Origin: Variovorax sp. OK212
GTDB taxonomy: Bacteria; Pseudomonadota; Gammaproteobacteria; Burkholderiales; Burkholderiaceae_C
DNA: 64,000 nucleotides
Assembly (NCBI RefSeq): GCF_900112425.1
Contig: NZ_FOLP01000003.1
Coordinates: forward strand, 558,001 to 622,000
Direction: 5' to 3'
The translations under genes were made by a program, and so were the position numbers. The notes below the pieces were generated by a model. That model was not told where the DNA came from, made no database searches, and saw nothing but the letters and a program-made list of their open reading frames with translations. Position 1 is the first letter of the stretch; each line of letters opens with the position of its first letter. Positions 9,701 to 16,757 of the stretch are shown one piece after another.

Positions 9701-9785
9701 GGCGGCGCGCGAGCAGCTCGCAGGTGTCGTTGGGCGGAAGAACGGTTCCGGCTGGCTGCATGTGGCTGGCGGGATCGATGCGCAT
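6711..9785 (-). CDS. FAD-linked and [4Fe-4S] 2-hydroxyacid dehydrogenase (YdiJ/D-2-HGDH-like)
   Basis: Probably oxidises a D-2-hydroxyacid (D-lactate, glycolate or D-2-hydroxyglutarate class) and passes electrons to the respiratory chain. The 1024-residue protein matches the roughly 1000-residue YdiJ architecture. An FAD-binding type 4 domain covers about 40-260 (LARGGGTSQCGQTTG at 85-99), followed by an FAD-oxidase C domain to about 540. A ferredoxin-like domain around 610-700 carries CVGCKGCKRDCP. Two CCG-type modules follow (CCGRTFLASGM and SSCCGMAGSFGYE). It lies 42 nt behind the GntR gene and is presumably controlled by it. The divergent aminotransferase handles oxo-acids, which fits a hydroxyacid-to-oxoacid step. 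The exact substrate cannot be read from sequence. Confidence 0.85.
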   Translation of the reverse strand: MRIDPASHMQPAGTVLPPNDTCELLARRLRADTQGEVLFDDGSRGRYATDASIYQITPVGAFVPTSERDIATAIDIARDLKVPVLARGGGTSQCGQTTGAALVIDNSKHFRRVLDVNVEEGTATVEPGLVLDHLNAQLKPHGLWYPVDVSTSAQATLGGMAGNNSCGSRSIAYGNMVHNVLGASAWLSNGELVDFGPVGTLGVRAAGIAQFVRGLARQHREQMAEHWPKVMRRVAGYNLDIFDNQSERPYTADGSVNLAHLLIGSEGTLAYTRSLTLKLAPLPRAKVLGIVNFPTFHAAMDAAQHIVKLGPTAVELVDRTMIELSLANPAFRPTVETALIGKPAAILLVEFSGADRASLLPQLKQLVELMGDLGLPGSVVEMPDDARQKNLWEVRKAGLNIMMSLKGDGKPVSFIEDCAVPLEHLAEYTDALTEVFARHGSRGTWYAHASVGTLHVRPILDMRVDGSAKMRAIAEEASALVRKYKGAFSGEHGDGLCRGEWIEWQFGPAINEAFRSIKRKLDPIGLFNPGKIIDPPRMDDGALFRFAPPTAPKPYRRIELKPVLDWSGWNVNADPVTEVTTAPGTGGDSTGGLAKAVEMCNNNGHCRKFDAGTMCPSYRVTRDEQHLTRGRANTLRLALSGHLGPDAFTSEAMHDTMDLCVGCKGCKRDCPTGVDMAKMKVEFLDHYKKRHGHTLKDRLVANLPDYAHKASRMPWLLNLRNSVPGAAWLGEKLLGFSAKRSLPAWRSDTFWRAKADEPGLFVERDVALSIARRGGKAAVLFVDTFNGTFESENAFAAARVLQAAGYVLHTVEKRGGHHCCGRTFLASGMVDEAKKKAEALIDALVPLARAGVPIVGLEPSCLLTLRDETLVMGFGEKAEMVARHALLFEEFIAREVKQGRFEIALKPAEAPILLHGHCHQKAFGAVSPVMEVLKLIPGAQPELIESSCCGMAGSFGYEASHYEVSMQMAEASLLPAIRKQPNAIVVADGTSCRHQIEDGAKREAVHVAVLLERHLLHVDPAGEA

Positions 9786-9827
9786 GGTGGGGCTTTGGTT
9801 TTTTTGGAGGGGGAAGCTCGGCGCGGG

Positions 9828-10520
9828 TCAGCTTGTCTTCGTGACGGGATAGATCTCGCCGGCGCGCAACAGCTCCAGCACGGTGTCGCGCTTGCGCAGC
9901 ACGTGCGCCACCAGCACCTTGCGCATGGCGGCGGCGTCGCGCCTGGCGAGCGCGTCGATCATCTGTTCGTGCTCGTCCACCGCGTGCTTCCACTTCGCCT
10001 CGTTCTGGTTGGTGCGAAAGCGCAGCGACTGCACGCGGGCGTTGATGGAGCGATAGGTGTTCGACAGCACCGGGTTGGCCGCCGCGTCGTTGATGGCGGT
10101 GTGGATGCGCGCGTTCAGGCGGTAGTAGCCCGACAGGTCGCGCCGCGAGAAGCAGGCCAGCATTTCGTAGTGCAGCGCACGCACCTCGGCCAGTTCCTCT
10201 TCGGTGATGCGCTTGGCCGCCAGCTCGCCCGACATGCCCTCGAGCATGGCCAGCACCTCGAAGGTGTTGAGCACGTCGGCCTCGGTGAGCTTCACGGCCA
10301 CCGCGCCGCGGTTGGGCAGCAGGTCGACCAGCCCTTCGGCCGCGAGCAGCTTGATGGCCTCGCGCAGCGGCGTGCGCGACACGTTGAGCTGCAGGCACAG
10401 CTCGCGCTCGTTGAGCTTGGCGCCGGGCGCGATGCGCCCTTCGACCAGCATGGTGCGCAAGCGCGACGCCACCTGGTCGTGCAGCGCGAGCCTGGAGATT
10501 TCGATGATTTCTGCGGTCAT
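9828..10520 (-). CDS. GntR family regulator with FCD ligand domain
   Basis: Transcription factor of the FadR/VanR (FCD) subfamily. The N-terminal winged helix-turn-helix (about 8-75) includes LNERELCLQLNVSRTPLREA; the all-helical FCD domain follows, with the metal-binding pattern D/H...H...H (HYEML, NARIHTAIND, HEQMIDAL). ATG 10520 is preferred over the in-frame ATG 10541: AAGGGA sits seven bases before it, whereas the longer start lies inside a palindromic operator. The gene heads a two-gene unit with the dehydrogenase and faces the aminotransferase gene, with paired operators between them. Likely autoregulated; ligand unknown, probably a hydroxy- or oxo-acid. Confidence 0.9.
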   Translation of the reverse strand: MTAEIIEISRLALHDQVASRLRTMLVEGRIAPGAKLNERELCLQLNVSRTPLREAIKLLAAEGLVDLLPNRGAVAVKLTEADVLNTFEVLAMLEGMSGELAAKRITEEELAEVRALHYEMLACFSRRDLSGYYRLNARIHTAINDAAANPVLSNTYRSINARVQSLRFRTNQNEAKWKHAVDEHEQMIDALARRDAAAMRKVLVAHVLRKRDTVLELLRAGEIYPVTKTS

Positions 10521-10534
10521 GGTGTGTTCCCTTG

Positions 10535-10553
10535 TTTGCATTTTGAATGCAAA
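10535..10553. promoter_or_regulatory. Operator 1 of the GntR regulator
   Basis: TTTGCATTTTGAATGCAAA is a perfect 8-bp inverted repeat around a TTG core. It lies 15 bp upstream of the gntR start codon, in the promoter-leader region, as expected for autorepression. Confidence 0.75.
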
Positions 10554-10602
10554 AATTCGGGCTCACAACCCAAGTAGATCAGGGTAAACCATCAAACAAA
10601 AA

Positions 10603-10617
10603 TGCATTTTGAATGCA
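10603..10617. promoter_or_regulatory. Operator 2 of the GntR regulator
   Basis: TGCATTTTGAATGCA repeats the core of operator 1, centred 66 bp away and 25 bp before the aminotransferase start. A second identical core in a divergent promoter supports co-control of both transcription units by the same dimeric regulator. Confidence 0.75.
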
Positions 10618-10642
10618 AAACTAAAAAGCGAAAGGACAGTCC

Positions 10643-11884
10643 ATGCTGCAACTCGACATCCACCCCACCGGTCGCCACTTCCTCCAGATTCCCGGCCCGA
10701 GCCCGGTGCCCGACCGCATCCTGCGGGCCATGAGCCTGCCCACCATCGACCACCGCGGGCCCGAATTCGGCACGCTGGGCCTGAAGGTGCTGGGCGGCAT
10801 CCAGCAGATCTTCAAGACGAAGCACCCGGTCGCGATCTACCCCGCGTCGGGCACCGGCGCCTGGGAGGCCGCGCTCGCCAACACGCTGAGCCCCGGCGAT
10901 CACGTGCTGATGTACGAGACCGGCCACTTCGCCTCGCTGTGGCAGAAGATGGCCACGCGCCTGGGCGTCTCGACCGAGTTCCTGGCGTGGTCGGGCGCCG
11001 ACGCGCAACTGCCCAACGCGCCCAGCTGGCGCCGCGGCGTGCAGGCCGAGCTCATCGAGGCCCGCCTGCGCAAGGACACCGAAAAGAAGATCAAGGCCGT
11101 GTGCGTGGTGCACAACGAGACCTCCACCGGCGTCACCTCCGACATCGCCTCGGTGCGCAAGGCCATCGACGCGGCGGGCCACCCCGCCCTGCTGATGGTC
11201 GACAGCATCTCGGGCCTGGCGAGCGCCGATTTCCGGCACGACGAATGGGGCGTGGACGTGACCGTCAGCGGTTCGCAGAAGGGCCTGATGCTGCCGCCGG
11301 GCATCAGCTTCAACGCACTCTCGCCGCGCGCGCTCGAAGCCGCAAAGCACGCCAGGCTGCCGCGCGCCTTCTGGGCCTGGGACGAGATCGTCGAGATGAA
11401 CAAGGACGGCTACTGGCCCTACACGCCCAACACCAACCTGCTGTACGGCCTTTCCGAGGCGCTGGACATGCTGCTCGGCGAAGGGCTGGACAACGTGTTC
11501 GCGCGCCACCAGCGCTGGGGCGCGGGCGTGCGTGCGGCGGTCAATGCCTGGGGCCTGCCCATTCAGTGCGCCGACCCGGCCGTGTACTCGCCGGTGCTCA
11601 CCGGCGTCATCACGCCCGAAGGCGTCGATGCCGACGCGCTGCGCCGGCTCATCCACCAGCGCTTCGACCTTTCGCTGGGCACCGGCCTGGGCAAGCTCAA
11701 GGGCCGCATGTTCCGCATGGGCCACCTGGGCGACAGCAACGACCTGACGCTGGTGGCCATGGTCGCGGGCGTCGAGATGGGCATGAAGCTTTCCGGCATC
11801 AAGCTGGCCGGCAGCGGCGTGCACGCGGCGATGGACCACTTCGCCAGCCACTCGGCACCGGCCGCGCTGCAGAAGGCCGCATGA
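10643..11884 (+). CDS. Serine/alanine--glyoxylate aminotransferase, PLP class V
   Basis: Transfers the amino group from serine or alanine to glyoxylate, giving glycine. The 413-residue protein opens with the family signature IPGPSPVPDRILRAM and has PASGTGAWEAAL at 67-78, VDSISG with Asp187, and the pyridoxal-phosphate lysine in SGSQKGLMLPPG (Lys213). The ribosome site AAAGGA precedes ATG 10643. It is the first gene of a plus-strand unit with the Bug receptor and hydratase and is divergent from gntR. Function as SGAT is from family resemblance; the amino donor in this cluster is unproven. Confidence 0.88.
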   Translation: MLQLDIHPTGRHFLQIPGPSPVPDRILRAMSLPTIDHRGPEFGTLGLKVLGGIQQIFKTKHPVAIYPASGTGAWEAALANTLSPGDHVLMYETGHFASLWQKMATRLGVSTEFLAWSGADAQLPNAPSWRRGVQAELIEARLRKDTEKKIKAVCVVHNETSTGVTSDIASVRKAIDAAGHPALLMVDSISGLASADFRHDEWGVDVTVSGSQKGLMLPPGISFNALSPRALEAAKHARLPRAFWAWDEIVEMNKDGYWPYTPNTNLLYGLSEALDMLLGEGLDNVFARHQRWGAGVRAAVNAWGLPIQCADPAVYSPVLTGVITPEGVDADALRRLIHQRFDLSLGTGLGKLKGRMFRMGHLGDSNDLTLVAMVAGVEMGMKLSGIKLAGSGVHAAMDHFASHSAPAALQKAA

Positions 11885-11958
11885 CCGCGCCCAGGCACAC
11901 ATAGCCACGCAGCGCCCCGGCGCGCATCGGATTCCAACCCACAACGGAGACAAAGAAG

Positions 11959-12936
11959 ATGCAAAGACGTTCCCTGATCCAGGCCGCGGGCGCCGCGGCC
12001 GCCACGCTGGGCGTGCCCCGGCTGTTCGCGCAGGAGTGGCCTTCGGGGCCGGTGCGCATCGTGGTCGGGTTTCCGCCGGGCGGCGGCACCGATGCGCTGG
12101 CGCGCGTGGTCGCGCAGAAGCTCACGATCATGTGGGGCCAGCAGGTCATCGTGGAGAACAAGGGTGGCGTGGCCGGCGTGCTCGCGGCCGACTACGTGGC
12201 GCAGCAGCCCGCCGACGGCAGCACGCTGCTCATGGCCCACATCAACAGCCACGCGCTCGCGCCCAGCCTGCAGCCCAAGCTGCGATACAACGTGGAGCGC
12301 GACTTCGTGCCGATCGTGTTGGTGGGCGTCACGCCCAACCTGCTGATCGCCAACCCGGGGCAGAAGGCACTCACGGTGAAGGACATCGTGGCCACGTGCA
12401 AGGCCACGCCGGGAACGGTGAGCTTCGGCTCGGCCGGCGCGGGCTCGGCGCAGCACCTGGCACTGGAGATGTTCAAGCTGCAAGGCGGTGTCGATGCATT
12501 GCACGTGCCGTACAAGGGCAGCGGCCCGCTGCTGGCGGACCTGATGGGCGGGCAGATCCAGTACAGCTTCGAGACCATGACGGCGGCCACGCCGCATGTG
12601 AAGAACGGCCGCGTGATCGCGGTTGCGCAAACGCGCACCAAGCGCGCCAAGGGCCATCCGAACGTGCCCACGATGCAGGAGCAAGGCTTCCAGGGTTTCG
12701 AGGCGACCACGTGGTACGGCCTTGCGGGCCCGGGCAAGCTGCCGGCGTCGATCGCGCAGAAGGTGAACCGCGACGTGAACACCGTGCTGGCCATGCCCGA
12801 CGTGCAGGAGCGGCTGGACACCTACGGCGCGGAAGACGGCGGCGGCTCGCAGGACAAGTTCAAGCAGTTCATCAGCACCGAGATCGCGAAATGGGCGAAG
12901 GTGGTGAAGGACGGCAACGTGCACGTGGAAACCTAG
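11959..12936 (+). CDS. Bug family periplasmic solute-binding protein (tripartite tricarboxylate transporter type)
   Basis: Secreted receptor for small carboxylates or related metabolites. The 325-residue protein starts with a twin-arginine-like signal (MQRRSLIQAAGAAAATLG, cleavage near LFAQ|E) and has the Bug hallmarks PVRIVVGFPPGGGTD, a PG(T/S)VSFGSAGAGS loop and the VPYKGSGPLLADLMGGQIQ motif. The ribosome site GGAGAC lies before the ATG. No TctA/TctB membrane genes are nearby, which is usual for orphan Bug proteins of Burkholderiales. Its position between the aminotransferase and hydratase suggests it delivers or senses the same substrate. Confidence 0.9.
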   Translation: MQRRSLIQAAGAAAATLGVPRLFAQEWPSGPVRIVVGFPPGGGTDALARVVAQKLTIMWGQQVIVENKGGVAGVLAADYVAQQPADGSTLLMAHINSHALAPSLQPKLRYNVERDFVPIVLVGVTPNLLIANPGQKALTVKDIVATCKATPGTVSFGSAGAGSAQHLALEMFKLQGGVDALHVPYKGSGPLLADLMGGQIQYSFETMTAATPHVKNGRVIAVAQTRTKRAKGHPNVPTMQEQGFQGFEATTWYGLAGPGKLPASIAQKVNRDVNTVLAMPDVQERLDTYGAEDGGGSQDKFKQFISTEIAKWAKVVKDGNVHVET

Positions 12937-12959
12937 GCCGCAACTGACAGAATCGCCGG

Positions 12960-13730
12960 ATGAACCCCTCTCAGACTGCCCTCACCGATGCCCTGGTCGC
13001 CGCGCGCCGCGGCAACCGCACCCTCGACGCCTCGCCCTGGACCGACACGCTCGCCACCGGCGCCCAGGCCTATGAAGTGCAGGACGCCGTCGCGGCCGCG
13101 CTCGGCTGGTTCGACGGCCAGCCCGTGCCCGGCACGTGGAAGTCGGGCGGCGGCTCGCGCACCGCGACGCTCACGCACGCACCGCTGCCGCCGGCCGGCG
13201 TGCGGCGGAGCCCGGCGGACTTCGGCGACCTCTCGTTCAACGCGCCCGGCATCGAAGCCGAGGCCGCGCTGCGGCTGGGCCAGGACGTCACGCCCGCGCA
13301 AGCCGCCAAGCTCGATCACGACAACGCCGCATCGCTCGTCGACGCCATGACCGTCTCGGTCGAGATCGTCGACTCGCGCTGGCAAGACCTCGCCGCCACG
13401 CCCGCCCTGCTCCGGCTGGCCGATTCGCAGGTGCACGGCGCGCTGCTGCTCGGCGAGTGGAAGCCGTACGCCGCCGTCGACTGGGCCTCGCAGCGCTGCG
13501 AGGCCAAGGTCGGCGATGCAGACACCGTGGTGCGCGAAGGCACGCATCCGCTGGCCGACCCGGCCTGGCTGCTGCCGATCTGGCTGCGCCACCTCACGCG
13601 CCACGGGCAGACCGTGCCCGCGGGCACGGTGGTCACCACCGGCTCGTGGGTCGGCATCCTGCCGTGCCGGCGCGGCGATCAGGTGACGGTGGAATTCCCC
13701 GGCATCGGCGGCGTGCGACTGAGCGTGTAA
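12960..13730 (+). CDS. 2-keto-4-pentenoate hydratase-like / fumarylacetoacetase-family enzyme
   Basis: A 256-residue member of the FAH superfamily, closest in style to the MhpD-type hydratases that add water to 2-hydroxypenta-2,4-dienoates. Recognisable segments are AYEVQDAV near residue 37, VPGTWKSGGG, the acidic metal-site region FNAPGIEAEAALRLG, SVEIVDSRW, and the C-terminal TVVTTGSWVGI followed by GDQVTVEFPGIG. It starts 23 nt after the Bug receptor and is the last gene of this unit. Its final 52 nt overlap the 3' end of the convergent lysR gene. Whether it is a hydratase or an acylpyruvate-type hydrolase is not settled. Confidence 0.75.
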   Translation: MNPSQTALTDALVAARRGNRTLDASPWTDTLATGAQAYEVQDAVAAALGWFDGQPVPGTWKSGGGSRTATLTHAPLPPAGVRRSPADFGDLSFNAPGIEAEAALRLGQDVTPAQAAKLDHDNAASLVDAMTVSVEIVDSRWQDLAATPALLRLADSQVHGALLLGEWKPYAAVDWASQRCEAKVGDADTVVREGTHPLADPAWLLPIWLRHLTRHGQTVPAGTVVTTGSWVGILPCRRGDQVTVEFPGIGGVRLSV

Positions 13731-14641
13731 CGCCCGCCGCCCACGCCCGAACAGGCCACCAGGAAGTCGAGCACCGCCCGCACCCGCGCGGGCAGCGTGC
13801 CGGCCTTGCCGATGTACACCGCGTGGATCGGCTCCACCTCGCACGGGTTGAACTCCTCGAGCAGCGGCACCAGCCGGCCCGCGTCGATGTCGTGCTGCAC
13901 GTGATACAGCGACAACCGCGCCACGCCCGCGCCCGCCATGGCCAGGTGGCGCAGCGTCTCGCCGTCGCTCGCGCGCACCGGGCCGGCCACCGGCAGCCAT
14001 ACCGTGCGGCCGTCCACGCGCAGCGGCCAATCGGGCGAATTGCGCCGGAAACTCCAGCCCAGCCGGTTGTGCGCTTCCAGTTCCTGCGGCGTGCGCGGCG
14101 TGCCGTACCCCGCAAGGTAAGAAGGCGCCGCCACGATGGCCTGGCTGGTCTCGCCGAGCCGCCGCGCCACCAGCTCGGAAGAAGGCAACTGGCCCCAGCG
14201 GATCGCGATGTCGGCGCGCTCGTCCATCAGGTCCACGATGCGGTCGGTCAGCGCGATGTCGAGCGTGATCTGCGGGTGCTGCTCCAGCAGGCGCGGCACC
14301 AGCGGCACCAGCCGGTGCTGGCCGAAGGACACGCTGGCGTTGATGCTCACCCGCCCGCGCGGCGCCGCACCGGCGGCGGCACAGCGCTCGGCCTCGTCCA
14401 TGTCGGCCAGCACGCGCGTGCTGCGCTCGTAGAACGCGCTGCCTTCGGGCGTGAGCTGCAGCTTGCGCGTGGAGCGGTGCACCAGCTGGATGCCCAGGCG
14501 CAGCTCGAGCCGCGCCACCAGCTTGCTCACGGCCGACGGCGTCATGCCCAGCAGGCGCGCCGCCGACGAGAACCCGCCGGACTCCACCACCTGCACGAAG
14601 GCTTCCATCTCGCCGGAGCGGTTGACGTCGATGCGCGGCAT
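13679..14641 (-). CDS. LysR family transcriptional regulator
   Basis: Typical 320-residue LTTR. The N-terminal helix-turn-helix (about 10-70) reads EAFVQVVESGGFSSAARLLG followed by MTPSAVSKLVARLE, and a two-lobe effector domain follows from about 95. The protein ends with an unusual tail (about 15 residues after LVACSGVGGG) encoded by sequence shared with the 3' end of the convergent hydratase gene. It is divergent from the MFS exporter at 14741 and probably controls it. The effector is not predictable. Confidence 0.9.
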   Translation of the reverse strand: MPRIDVNRSGEMEAFVQVVESGGFSSAARLLGMTPSAVSKLVARLELRLGIQLVHRSTRKLQLTPEGSAFYERSTRVLADMDEAERCAAAGAAPRGRVSINASVSFGQHRLVPLVPRLLEQHPQITLDIALTDRIVDLMDERADIAIRWGQLPSSELVARRLGETSQAIVAAPSYLAGYGTPRTPQELEAHNRLGWSFRRNSPDWPLRVDGRTVWLPVAGPVRASDGETLRHLAMAGAGVARLSLYHVQHDIDAGRLVPLLEEFNPCEVEPIHAVYIGKAGTLPARVRAVLDFLVACSGVGGGRYTLSRTPPMPGNSTVT

Positions 14642-14662
14642 GGCTCTTTTCTCCGGCTGTTC

Positions 14663-14679
14663 TGTGAGTTCAAGTCACA
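14663..14679. promoter_or_regulatory. Putative LysR operator between lysR and MFS gene
   Basis: TGTGAGTTCAAGTCACA is a perfect 5-bp inverted repeat with a 7-bp centre, meeting the T-N11-A rule for LysR-type sites. It lies 22 bp upstream of the lysR start and 62 bp upstream of the divergent MFS start. Confidence 0.55.
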
Positions 14680-14740
14680 AGTCTGTGTACTGGCGGCATT
14701 CTAGTCATCGAAGCCGAATGTCTTCACAGTACAGGGCATC

Positions 14741-15931
14741 ATGCCAATCGCTCTCCTCGCCCTCACCGCCGGTGCCTTCGGAATAGGCACCACCGAGTTC
14801 GTCATCATGGGCCTGCTGATGCAGGTCTCGGCGGACCTCCACGTCTCCATCACGGCCGCCGGCCTGCTGATCTCGGGCTATGCGCTCGGGGTTGCGGTGG
14901 GCGCGCCCGTGCTCACCATCGCCACCCGCAAGCTGCCGCGCAAGACCGTGCTGCTCGCGCTGATGGCGATCTTCACGCTCGGCAACCTCGCCTGCGCGCT
15001 GGCGCCCACCTACGAGATGCTGATGGCCGCACGCGTCGTCACCTCGCTGGCGCACGGCACCTTCTTCGGTGTCGGCTCGGTGGTGGCCACCGGGCTGGTG
15101 GCGCCCGAGCGGCGCGCCTCGGCCATCGCGATCATGTTCACCGGCCTGACCGCCGCCACGCTGCTGGGCGTGCCGGCCGGCGCATGGCTGGGCCTGCAGT
15201 TCGGCTGGCGCTCGGCCTTCTGGGCGGTGACGCTGATCGGCGTGCTGGCGTTCGCGGTGCTCGCCGTGTTCGTGCCGCGCGTGAAGGGAGAAACCAGGCC
15301 CGCGCCGCTGCGTGAAGAACTGGCCGTGCTGGCGCGCCCGCAGGTGCTGCTGGGCCTGGCGATGACGGTGCTCGGCTTCGCCGGCGTGTTCGTGGTGTAC
15401 ACGTACATCCAGCCGCTGCTCACGCAACTCACGGGGCTGTCTGAATCGGCGGTGTCGCCCATCCTGCTGGTGTTCGGCGGCGGGATGGCCGTCGGCAACA
15501 TCTTCGGCGGCAAGCTGGCCGACCGCGCGCCGATGGCCGCCGTGCTCGGCACGCTGGTGGTGCTGGCCGCGGTGCTGGGCGCAATGCAGTTCACCATCGG
15601 CACGCCGTTCACCGCGGTGGTGTTCGTCGGGCTGCTGGGCGTGGCCTCGTTCGCGACCGTGGCGCCGATGCAGTTGCGGGTGCTCGAGAAGGCGTCGGGC
15701 GCGGGCCAGAACCTGGCGTCCAGCCTCAACATCGCGGCCTTCAACCTCGGCAATGCGCTCGGCGCCTGGGCCGGCGGCGTGGTGATCGACCACGGCCCGG
15801 GGCTGCGCGCACTGGGCTGGGTGGCCGCGCTGCTCACGCTGGCCGGCCTGGCGATCGCGCTGTGGAGCCGCGCGCTCGACAAGCGCGAACCGCGCGGCGA
15901 GCTGGCCGATTGCGCTTCGGCGCAGGCCTGA
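14741..15931 (+). CDS. MFS efflux transporter, DHA1 (AraJ-like) type
   Basis: Twelve-helix proton-driven exporter of 396 residues. The opening LTAGAFGIGTTEFVIMGLLMQVSADL is a strong mark of the DHA1 sugar/drug efflux group (AraJ, YdhP relatives). Motif A is represented by the loop TRKLPRKTVLLALM near residue 66. The central cytoplasmic loop (KGETRPAPLREELAVLA) divides the two halves. It is expressed divergently from the LysR gene. The natural export substrate is unknown; sugars, arabinose-like compounds and drugs are all reported for the family. Confidence 0.85.
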   Translation: MPIALLALTAGAFGIGTTEFVIMGLLMQVSADLHVSITAAGLLISGYALGVAVGAPVLTIATRKLPRKTVLLALMAIFTLGNLACALAPTYEMLMAARVVTSLAHGTFFGVGSVVATGLVAPERRASAIAIMFTGLTAATLLGVPAGAWLGLQFGWRSAFWAVTLIGVLAFAVLAVFVPRVKGETRPAPLREELAVLARPQVLLGLAMTVLGFAGVFVVYTYIQPLLTQLTGLSESAVSPILLVFGGGMAVGNIFGGKLADRAPMAAVLGTLVVLAAVLGAMQFTIGTPFTAVVFVGLLGVASFATVAPMQLRVLEKASGAGQNLASSLNIAAFNLGNALGAWAGGVVIDHGPGLRALGWVAALLTLAGLAIALWSRALDKREPRGELADCASAQA

Positions 15932-16013
15932 GCGGGCCGGTGTCGCGCACCCGCCTCGGGTGCAGGCGCCAGTGCAAGCGCAGAATCCGCGCACTGCCCT
16001 TGCCTTCGACGCC

Positions 16014-16751
16014 ATGCCGACCCCACCCCGCATCCCCGATGAACACCAACGACTCGAGGCCTGGCACGACGGTTCGGCCATCTGCCTGATCGCCTCGGGC
16101 GCGCACGGCGACCCGCTCGATCTGGGCGAGCACGAGGTCGAAGCGCTGATCGCGCGCCTGCAGGCCTGCCTTCGCGAAGAACGTGGCGGGCGTGCCGCCA
16201 GCATGGCCACCTCCACCTCCACCTCCACCTCCACCTCCACCTCCACCGCCGTGCGCCCCGCTGCTGCCGCGGACGCGCACGCCCTCGCAGCGCTCTCCAT
16301 CCAGGTCTGGCTTTCCACCTACGCGACCGAAGGCGTGAACGACCTGCTCGCGCGCTACGTGTTCGACACCTTCACGCCCGCCAGTTTCACCGCGCTGGCC
16401 GAGGACCCGCGGGCCGCGCTGCGCGTTGCGGAGGTCGACGGCCAGCTTGTCGGCTACGCGCTCGTGCGCTTCGGCGCGGAGCAAGCGCTGGAGCCCGCGT
16501 GCGACACCGAACTCTGCAGGCTCTACGTGCAGGAGCCGTTCACCGGCGCCGGCATCGGCGCGGCCCTGCTCGAAGCGGCGCGCACCGCCGCGCGCGAGCG
16601 CACCGGCCGCGATGCGCTGTGGCTCGCGGTCAACGCCGGGAATCGGCGCGCCAGCCGCTTCTACGAGAAGCAGGGTTTCGTCGTGAAGGGCCGCACGTGG
16701 TTCGCGCTGGGCGAAGCGCGTCACGAGAACCACGTTCTCGGCCCGCGCTGA
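16014..16751 (+). CDS. Composite protein: short N-terminal domain, Ser-Thr linker, GNAT acetyltransferase
   Basis: The C-terminal part (about residues 75-245) is a GNAT N-acetyltransferase: acetyl-CoA binding loop VQEPFTGAGIGAALLEAA, NRRASRFYEKQGF at the end, and an N-terminal VRP...D strand typical of ribosomal or small-molecule acetylases. Residues 1-62 form a separate compact segment (ICLIASGAHGDPLDLGEHEV) that I do not recognise. The two are joined by a (ST)n stretch encoded by a hexanucleotide repeat. ATG 16014 is chosen to include the coding-like N-terminus; GTG 15960 is less likely, and ATG 16203 would give the GNAT domain alone. Substrate unknown. Confidence 0.75.
   Translation: MPTPPRIPDEHQRLEAWHDGSAICLIASGAHGDPLDLGEHEVEALIARLQACLREERGGRAASMATSTSTSTSTSTSTAVRPAAAADAHALAALSIQVWLSTYATEGVNDLLARYVFDTFTPASFTALAEDPRAALRVAEVDGQLVGYALVRFGAEQALEPACDTELCRLYVQEPFTGAGIGAALLEAARTAARERTGRDALWLAVNAGNRRASRFYEKQGFVVKGRTWFALGEARHENHVLGPR
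16207..16247 (+). repeat. Hexanucleotide (CCACCT)6 tract coding Ser-Thr linker
   Basis: Six full CCACCT units plus a partial one encode alternating serine and threonine between the two domains of the GNAT protein. A six-base unit changes linker length without a frameshift. Confidence 0.9.
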
Positions 16752-16757
16752 AAAGCG

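Noticed and set aside
6640..10577. Very long alternative frames (over 1200 codons) across the dehydrogenase and regulator genes on both strands
   Set aside because: High G+C shadows: arginine/alanine-rich with no recognisable domains, whereas the frames annotated here show complete motifs.
16207..16247. Phase-variable switch of the GNAT gene
   Set aside because: The repeat unit is six bases, so gain or loss keeps the reading frame; only linker length could change.
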